Part shown: positions 6,940-11,112 of the stretch, one piece after another
Layout: every line of letters begins with the position of its first letter
Position numbering within the stretch: position 1 is the first letter of the stretch
Origin: an uncultured Rhizobiaceae group bacterium
GTDB taxonomy: Bacteria; Pseudomonadota; Alphaproteobacteria; Rhizobiales; Rhizobiaceae
Reading direction: 5' to 3'
NCBI GenBank assembly: GCA_938030645.1
Contig: CALHHQ010000097.1
Location: forward strand, 1 to 11,112
Length of the DNA stretch: 11,112 bases
Position numbers and translations under genes: made by a program
Notes under the pieces: model-generated
What the model was told of the DNA's origin: nothing
What the model saw: the letters and a program-made list of their open reading frames with translations, nothing else
Databases searched by the model: none

Positions 6940-8040
6940 ATGAAAAATCTAGCAAAAATGACACGCCGTGGCTTGCTTGCGCTTGCAGTTTCGACTGCTG
7001 CGGTTGCGACGGTTGCACCAGCACCTGTGCAGGCCGCTGAAACCATCAATATGATTGCAATCGACGGCTATCCGGCGCGCGCCATGTGGGTGAAGGAATT
7101 TTCTGGCTTCTTCATTCCGCGCGTGAACGAAGAGTTGAAGAAGTCTGGAAATTACGAAATCAAATGGCAGGAGGCCTATGGCGGACAGATCGTAAAACCT
7201 CGTGGTGTTCTCGATGGCATTAAACTCGGTCTTGGTGACATTGGCATCGTGACAACCATTTTCCACAACTCGAAATTGCCAAGCCAAGGTATTTCCGCGG
7301 TAACGCCATTCTTCTCGGCTGATGCCCGTGTGGTCGCCAAAGCAGTTGACGAAATTGCCAAGGAATTTCCACAAATGGCAAAAGAGTTGGACGCTGAAAA
7401 TCAGGTCTATCTGGCGACGGGCGTAGTGCTGGATACATACCAAATGTTCTCCAAAACACCGATCAACTCGCTTGCAGATTTGAAGGGTAAGAAAGTTGCC
7501 GGTGCTGGTTACAATCTTCGTTATCTTGAGGGTATCGAAGGCGCAGCAGGCGTTCGCGGCGGTCTGCCGAAATTCTACAATATGGTGCAAACTGGTGTGA
7601 CCGATGCAGCTATGCTTTGGCCTGAAGCTGCCAAGACATTCAAAATTGCTGAAGTTGCGCCTTACATGTTGAAGGCGGATCTGGGTGCAGTGAACTCAAA
7701 AACCGTGACCGTCAACAAAGACGTTTGGAACAAACTTCCAGATGAAGTGAAAGAGGTTCTCAAAAAAGTCGCAGTTGAATATCGCGATCATATTGCCAGC
7801 GTGGCAATGGACAGAGCTGCAGCGTCATTGGAAGCTTACAAAAAAGGCGGCGGAACTGTCGTTGAATTGTCAACTGAGGCGCGTGCTGAATGGGCAAAGT
7901 CCATGCCAAATATTGCTGTTGAATGGGCAAAGGGTTTGGATGCAAAAGGCGCTCCTGGGTCCGACATGCTCAAAGCTTATTCAGACAAGCTCAAAGCTGC
8001 TGGCATGACGCCAGTGCGTGATTGGGCAAGCGAGCTTTAA
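6940..8040 (+). CDS. TRAP transporter solute-binding protein (DctP family)
   Basis: Periplasmic receptor of a tripartite ATP-independent transporter; it captures an organic acid and delivers it to the membrane subunits encoded just downstream. The 366-residue protein has a signal peptide ending in VQA (30-32, likely cleavage before AET), and TRRGLL (8-13) resembles a Tat motif. DctP features follow: WQEAYGGQIVKPRGVLDGIKLGLGDIGIV (76-104), SLADLKGKKV (177-186), YNMVQTGVTDAAML (213-226), VNKDVWNKLPDEVKEVL (258-274). Where DctP proteins usually carry the carboxylate-binding arginine after GxKxR, this one has alanine (A187); R194 is nearby. ATG 6940 is chosen over 6934 because GGGAGG (6927-6932) sits seven bases before it and only one before the other. 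Family is clear; substrate is unknown and may not be a simple dicarboxylate. Confidence 0.92.
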   Translation: MKNLAKMTRRGLLALAVSTAAVATVAPAPVQAAETINMIAIDGYPARAMWVKEFSGFFIPRVNEELKKSGNYEIKWQEAYGGQIVKPRGVLDGIKLGLGDIGIVTTIFHNSKLPSQGISAVTPFFSADARVVAKAVDEIAKEFPQMAKELDAENQVYLATGVVLDTYQMFSKTPINSLADLKGKKVAGAGYNLRYLEGIEGAAGVRGGLPKFYNMVQTGVTDAAMLWPEAAKTFKIAEVAPYMLKADLGAVNSKTVTVNKDVWNKLPDEVKEVLKKVAVEYRDHIASVAMDRAAASLEAYKKGGGTVVELSTEARAEWAKSMPNIAVEWAKGLDAKGAPGSDMLKAYSDKLKAAGMTPVRDWASEL

Positions 8041-8049
8041 GCAAAGTTC

Positions 8050-8097
8050 AGTGCGGCGGAGTGGGTATCAAATATCATGAATCTGGTCCGCCGCATT
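8050..8097 (+). promoter_or_regulatory. Inverted repeat enclosing the dctQ-like ribosome site and start codon
   Basis: TGCGGCGGA (8052-8060) and TCCGCCGCA (8087-8095) are perfect nine-base complements, extended by a G-U and an A-U pair to 8050/8097. The 26-base loop holds the ATG at 8077, and GGAG (8058-8061) lies almost wholly in the left arm. In mRNA this GC-rich stem could limit initiation of the dctQ-like gene or shield the 3' end of the dctP-like message. There is no T-run, so it is not a terminator. The pairing is seen; the effect is inferred. Confidence 0.6.
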
Positions 8098-8694
8098 TAT
8101 TCTCCTTTTGTCACCATCGCGGCCATCGCAAACGCCACGGGCACGCTGGTGATTTTTCTGCTCGTCGCCATGATGAACGCAGATGTTTTCTCACGGAATT
8201 TTCTAAACGCTCCATTGCACGGTGTTTTGGAACTGGTCGTGTTCTCATTAATTTTCATCGTTTTCTTTCAACTGCCAGATGTGGTGCGCAACAACAGGCT
8301 CACGCGCTCTGACGGATTTTTGGGTCTCATGGAAAACACATCACCCAAATTTGCCAATGTTTTGGCGCGTGTCATCGATCTGGCCGCTGCAATTTTCATG
8401 GGTTTGATTGCTTGGACGGTTTGGCCGGAATTCACCGAGTCGATAGAGACTTGCCATTTTGTGACGCGACCAGATTTTGGACCTCCACCTACGGGCAACG
8501 TATGGACCGATTTTTCAACAGCTTGGGCGCGGTGCGATTATTTTGGCACCCCCGGCGTATTCACCGCTCCTTGGTGGCCAGCAAAACTGGCAATCTTTTT
8601 CGGCATAGCGATGTGCTGCATCATATTTCTATTCAAAGTGGTTCTAGGCAATCGCAACCCAACCATGATTGATGATGGGGAAAGTCCGGTATGA
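8077..8694 (+). CDS. TRAP transporter small permease (DctQ family)
   Basis: Small membrane subunit of the TRAP transporter, 205 residues with four hydrophobic segments at about 12-32, 48-66, 95-115 and 168-190. NADVFSRNFLNAPLHGVLELVVFSLIFIVFF (34-64) is typical of DctQ (R/N in the first loop, E52 in the second helix). The loop between segments 3 and 4 (about 117-166) is long, contains two cysteines (C126, C153) and ends GTPGVFTAPWWPAK, a form seen in some DctQ proteins. In the usual topology this loop is periplasmic, so a disulfide is possible. The ribosome site is weak (GTGGG at 8061-8065) and sits in a potential hairpin. It lies 36 bases after the binding-protein gene and overlaps the large permease by four bases (ATGA). 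Confidence 0.9.
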   Translation: MNLVRRIYSPFVTIAAIANATGTLVIFLLVAMMNADVFSRNFLNAPLHGVLELVVFSLIFIVFFQLPDVVRNNRLTRSDGFLGLMENTSPKFANVLARVIDLAAAIFMGLIAWTVWPEFTESIETCHFVTRPDFGPPPTGNVWTDFSTAWARCDYFGTPGVFTAPWWPAKLAIFFGIAMCCIIFLFKVVLGNRNPTMIDDGESPV

Positions 8695-9998
8695 GCCCCG
8701 TTGAAATTGGCATAATTTCCGTAATTGCAATCGTCGTGATGGTGTATCTCGGCGTTTACATTCCTGTGGCGTTGGGTCTTGTGTCGTTCGTGTCAATTTG
8801 GCTGATTGCCGGACGTCCTATCCTTGCGTTCAACTTCTTGAAAATTGCTGTGATTGACGGGGTAAAGGAGCCGTCATTTGCCACAATACCCTTGTTTACA
8901 GTGATGGGCTTGCTCGTCTCCCGTGCGGGAATGGGAACAGATATCTATACGGTGTTGAACCGAGGCTTCAGAAAACTTACTGGCGGCGTTGGCATGGCAA
9001 CAGTCGGGTCAAACGCTGTTTTTGCGGCTGTCACAGGGTCGTCGATTGCATCTGCCTCCGTGTTCACGCGTATCGCAGTGCCGGAGATGAGACGGCTAAA
9101 CTACAACAAACGGTTCGCCGTTGGTGTTGTTGCAGGGTCATCGGTTTTAGGAATGATTATCCCGCCAAGTGCCATGCTGATCATCTATTCATTCGTTTCA
9201 GAACAATCGGTCGCTCACATGTTTCAGGCTGGCATTGTGCCAGGTCTTATTCTGACAGTAGCCTATATTTCATGGATCTACATCTCGGGAAAAATAAACC
9301 CGCCATACCTTGGCGAGAACATTAATACGGCTGAAAGCGATCGCCTGACTTGGTTTGATCTTTTCGAGAAAACAGGCCCGATTGTCTTTCTAATCGTTGT
9401 TGTGTTGGGCGGTATCTACACCGGCTGGCTTACTGCCATTGAAGCAGGTGCTACGGGTGCATTGATTGCACTGGTGATTGCACTTTTGCGCCGCCGCATA
9501 AATTTGCGCGGCCTTTGGGAAACTGCGTTGGAAACAGGTCATATAACAGCATCAATTTTGTTTTTGATTGCAATGGCCGGCCTCTACAGCAGCATGTTGG
9601 GCCGCGCTGGTTTGCCCAATGAATTGCAAAGCTTTCTTGAAGCCAATCAATTTGGGTTCTTCGAAGTCATGGTTATCTACGTTGTGTTGATGCTGTTTTT
9701 GGGCACAATTCTGGACACAGCCTCAATCATACTGATTGTGGTTCCTTTGTTTTTGGGCTTGATGGAAACAATGGGCATGAGTCTTGTTTGGTTCGGGATT
9801 GTGACTGTGATTGGTGCCGAAATAGGTTTGCTCACACCGCCGCTGGGCATTTCATGTTTTGTAATTAAGTCCACCTTGAACGATCCTGACATCTCGTTGA
9901 AGGACGTATTCTTGGGGGCACTTCCATTTGCTGTGATCATGTTGCTTGTGCTGATCCTGCTCATCAATTTCCCGGTTTTGTCGATCGGAATTTTATAG
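8691..9998 (+). CDS. TRAP transporter large permease (DctM family)
   Basis: Large membrane subunit that forms the sodium-coupled transport channel; 435 residues, the normal DctM length, with about 11-12 hydrophobic segments. Diagnostic motifs are TGSSIASASVF (115-125), GMIIPPSAMLIIY (154-166), GWLTAIEAGATGA (245-257), LGTILDTASI (337-346) and EIGLLTPPLGIS (377-388). The GSS-containing and TPPLG-containing hairpins are the sodium and substrate sites in characterised SiaM-type proteins. The start overlaps the dctQ-like stop as ATGA and is preceded by GGGGAAAG (8677-8684). The nine bases after its TAG lead into the dioxygenase, with AGGAG overlapping the stop codon, so the two are tightly linked. 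Its substrate is set by the binding protein, so none is assigned. Confidence 0.94.
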   Translation: MSPVEIGIISVIAIVVMVYLGVYIPVALGLVSFVSIWLIAGRPILAFNFLKIAVIDGVKEPSFATIPLFTVMGLLVSRAGMGTDIYTVLNRGFRKLTGGVGMATVGSNAVFAAVTGSSIASASVFTRIAVPEMRRLNYNKRFAVGVVAGSSVLGMIIPPSAMLIIYSFVSEQSVAHMFQAGIVPGLILTVAYISWIYISGKINPPYLGENINTAESDRLTWFDLFEKTGPIVFLIVVVLGGIYTGWLTAIEAGATGALIALVIALLRRRINLRGLWETALETGHITASILFLIAMAGLYSSMLGRAGLPNELQSFLEANQFGFFEVMVIYVVLMLFLGTILDTASIILIVVPLFLGLMETMGMSLVWFGIVTVIGAEIGLLTPPLGISCFVIKSTLNDPDISLKDVFLGALPFAVIMLLVLILLINFPVLSIGIL

Positions 9999-10007
9999 GA
10001 GACTCTC

Positions 10008-10877
10008 ATGCGAACAGTTAGCAAAGACACGGTTACTCAATCTTTCTTGGATTACATTTCCGAAGACTCCGATGAACGGTTGAAGTTTGTCATGGAGAAA
10101 CTTGCGCACCACCTTCATGATTTCGTGCGTGAGACCAATCTGACTCATGACGAATGGCGCAAAGGTTTGGAACTGCTTTTTGCAGCGGGTGAAATTTCCA
10201 CACCAGAGCGCAATGAGTTCGTTTTGTTTTCTGATGTGCTTGGTCTGTCGTCACTGGTGGATATGGTGAACTCTTCTGAAGACGGCACCCCCTCGAGTGT
10301 TCTTGGGCCGTTCCACGTTTTGGGGGCGCCAGATGTTCCGGTTGGAGGCGATTTGATCAAGGACAATGTAGGCGACAAAATTGTTGTTGGTGGTCGTGTT
10401 CTCACAACTGATGGAAAGCCGATCAAAGGTGCACATTTGGAAATCTGGCAAACCGCGGACAATGGTTTGTATTCTGGTCAAGACGAGCAACAAGAAGAGT
10501 ATAATTTTCGCGCGCGCATGACGACAGACGCTGATGGTCGGTATCTGTTTTCCACTGTGCGGCCTGCGCCTTACACCGTGCCGGATGATGGTCCCGTTGG
10601 CGAACTGTTGCGAGCAACCGGTAGGCACCCGTGGCGACCATCGCACCTTCATTTCATTGTGACAGCAGAAGGTCAAAAGACTTTGGTCACAGAAGTATTC
10701 CCCAGTGACGATCCTTATCTGGATGAGGACGCTGTATTTGGAGTGCGCGAAAAACTGATCATGGAATACGAAAAACGTGAGAGCACTGATGGATTGCCTG
10801 ATGATCTTGCGATCAAAGGTGAACTCGATGGCACATTCTATGTTGTTGATTTTGATTTCGTCTTGTCTGCTGCCTAA
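10008..10877 (+). CDS. Intradiol ring-cleavage dioxygenase, hydroxyquinol 1,2-dioxygenase-like
   Basis: Non-haem Fe(III) dioxygenase that cleaves an aromatic ring between two adjacent hydroxyls. The 289-residue protein has the N-terminal helical dimerisation domain (about 20-90) and a beta-sandwich catalytic domain. Predicted iron ligands are Y155 (GLYSGQ), Y189 (PAPYTVPDDGPVG), H213 and H215 (RPSHLHF). LGPFHVLGAP (99-108), DDGPVGELLRATGRHPWR (193-210) and DAVFGVREKLI (241-251) resemble hydroxyquinol and chlorocatechol enzymes more than catechol 1,2-dioxygenases, which lack the DGPVG and FGV forms. Hydroxyquinol cleavage would give maleylacetate; no maleylacetate reductase is in view. AGGAG six bases before the ATG gives a strong start. 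Last gene of the operon, its stop touching the stop of the convergent regulator. Fold and chemistry are confident, exact substrate is not. Confidence 0.93.
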   Translation: MRTVSKDTVTQSFLDYISEDSDERLKFVMEKLAHHLHDFVRETNLTHDEWRKGLELLFAAGEISTPERNEFVLFSDVLGLSSLVDMVNSSEDGTPSSVLGPFHVLGAPDVPVGGDLIKDNVGDKIVVGGRVLTTDGKPIKGAHLEIWQTADNGLYSGQDEQQEEYNFRARMTTDADGRYLFSTVRPAPYTVPDDGPVGELLRATGRHPWRPSHLHFIVTAEGQKTLVTEVFPSDDPYLDEDAVFGVREKLIMEYEKRESTDGLPDDLAIKGELDGTFYVVDFDFVLSAA

Positions 10878-11112
10878 TCAGTCAGACAGTTCACGGAGCA
10901 CAAAATTGCTCGTGTTGTTGTAATGACTGACCAGCAAATTCGCCGCCAAATCCGCATCTCGTGCTAAAACCGCATCGCAAATTTTGCTGTGTTCTTCAGC
11001 CACATCTCGCGATGGATAAGCTTTTGAACCAGACAGTTGTCGATAGCGGATATTCTGGTCGTAAAGCTGTTCGCAGAACTTCAAAAGCAAAGACGATCCG
11101 CATTGGGAGATA
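10878..11112 (-). CDS. GntR-family regulator, FCD domain C-terminus (partial, 5' end off window)
   Basis: Only the last 77 codons are visible; the frame is open to the right edge. The segment matches the end of the all-helical FCD ligand-binding domain of FadR-subfamily GntR repressors: FCEQLYDQNIRYRQLS, then VAEEHSKICDAVLARDADLAANLLVSHYNNT. The histidines in EEH and SHY are at positions that bind a metal or carboxylate ligand in FCD proteins. The N-terminal winged helix is outside the window. Convergent with the dioxygenase, with no base between the two stop codons. Such regulators commonly control adjacent organic-acid or aromatic catabolic operons and their TRAP transporters, so it probably regulates this operon through a metabolite; that is inference. 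Confidence 0.87.
   Translation of the reverse strand, partial: ISQCGSSLLLKFCEQLYDQNIRYRQLSGSKAYPSRDVAEEHSKICDAVLARDADLAANLLVSHYNNTSNFVLRELSD
10892..10914. repeat. Hairpin at the convergent 3' ends of the dioxygenase and regulator
   Basis: CAC-G-GAGCA (10892-10900), loop CAAAAT, TGCTC-GTG (10907-10914): an eight-base-pair stem with one bulged G. It lies 15 bases after the dioxygenase stop and inside the end of the regulator gene. Neither strand has a following T-run, so it is at best a weak or processing-type 3' structure. Confidence 0.35.

Noticed and set aside
6949..7590. Minus-strand open frame of 213 codons under the TRAP binding protein
   Set aside because: Cysteine- and histidine-rich nonsense-like translation antisense to a well-supported gene.
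10008..10877. Catechol 1,2-dioxygenase (catA) as the name
   Set aside because: DDGPVGELL, RPSHLHF and VFGVREKLI fit the hydroxyquinol/chlorocatechol branch better, so no catA symbol is given.

Overview
The window looks chromosomal and alphaproteobacterial. Base composition is close to balanced, coding density is very high, and it carries an imuA-imuB-dnaE2 SOS mutagenesis cassette behind a GTTC-N7-GTTC LexA operator, the LexA box typical of Alphaproteobacteria. TRAP transporters with FadR-type GntR regulators are also common in marine and soil members of that class. I cannot name the genus.

Layout. Positions 1-5115 (minus strand) hold the mutasome operon: imuA (5115-4183), imuB (4295-2583, overlapping imuA by 113 bases) and dnaE2 (from 2582, running off the left edge). 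A YciI-family gene (5620-5234) lies upstream on the same strand, separated from imuA by 118 bases that carry the LexA box. Positions 5621-5748 form a divergent promoter region with a perfect 14-base palindrome. From 5749 to 10877 six plus-strand genes form one tight operon: a RutE/HadB-type nitroreductase, an OsmC-like protein, the three TRAP subunits (dctP-, dctQ- and dctM-like) and an intradiol ring-cleavage dioxygenase closest to hydroxyquinol 1,2-dioxygenases. A GntR-type regulator (FCD domain) on the minus strand runs off the right edge, with its stop codon directly abutting the dioxygenase stop.

How the genes work together. The left half is a DNA-damage-inducible error-prone translesion synthesis module. 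The right half reads as an uptake-and-ring-cleavage module: TRAP import of an organic acid (possibly aromatic), a flavin reductase that could keep a hydroxyquinol/quinone pair reduced, an OsmC-type thiol peroxidase against peroxide from quinol autoxidation, and an intradiol dioxygenase. A YciI protein, a nitroreductase-family quinone reductase and a hydroxyquinol dioxygenase recall the tft and tcp chlorophenol pathways, where these families act on (chloro)hydroxyquinol. The substrate here is unknown, and no monooxygenase or maleylacetate reductase is visible.

Non-coding signals of note are the LexA box, the palindrome between the divergent promoters, and a strong inverted repeat that would fold over the dctQ start codon. 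There is no RNA gene, CRISPR array, insertion sequence or gene-free stretch longer than 300 bases.
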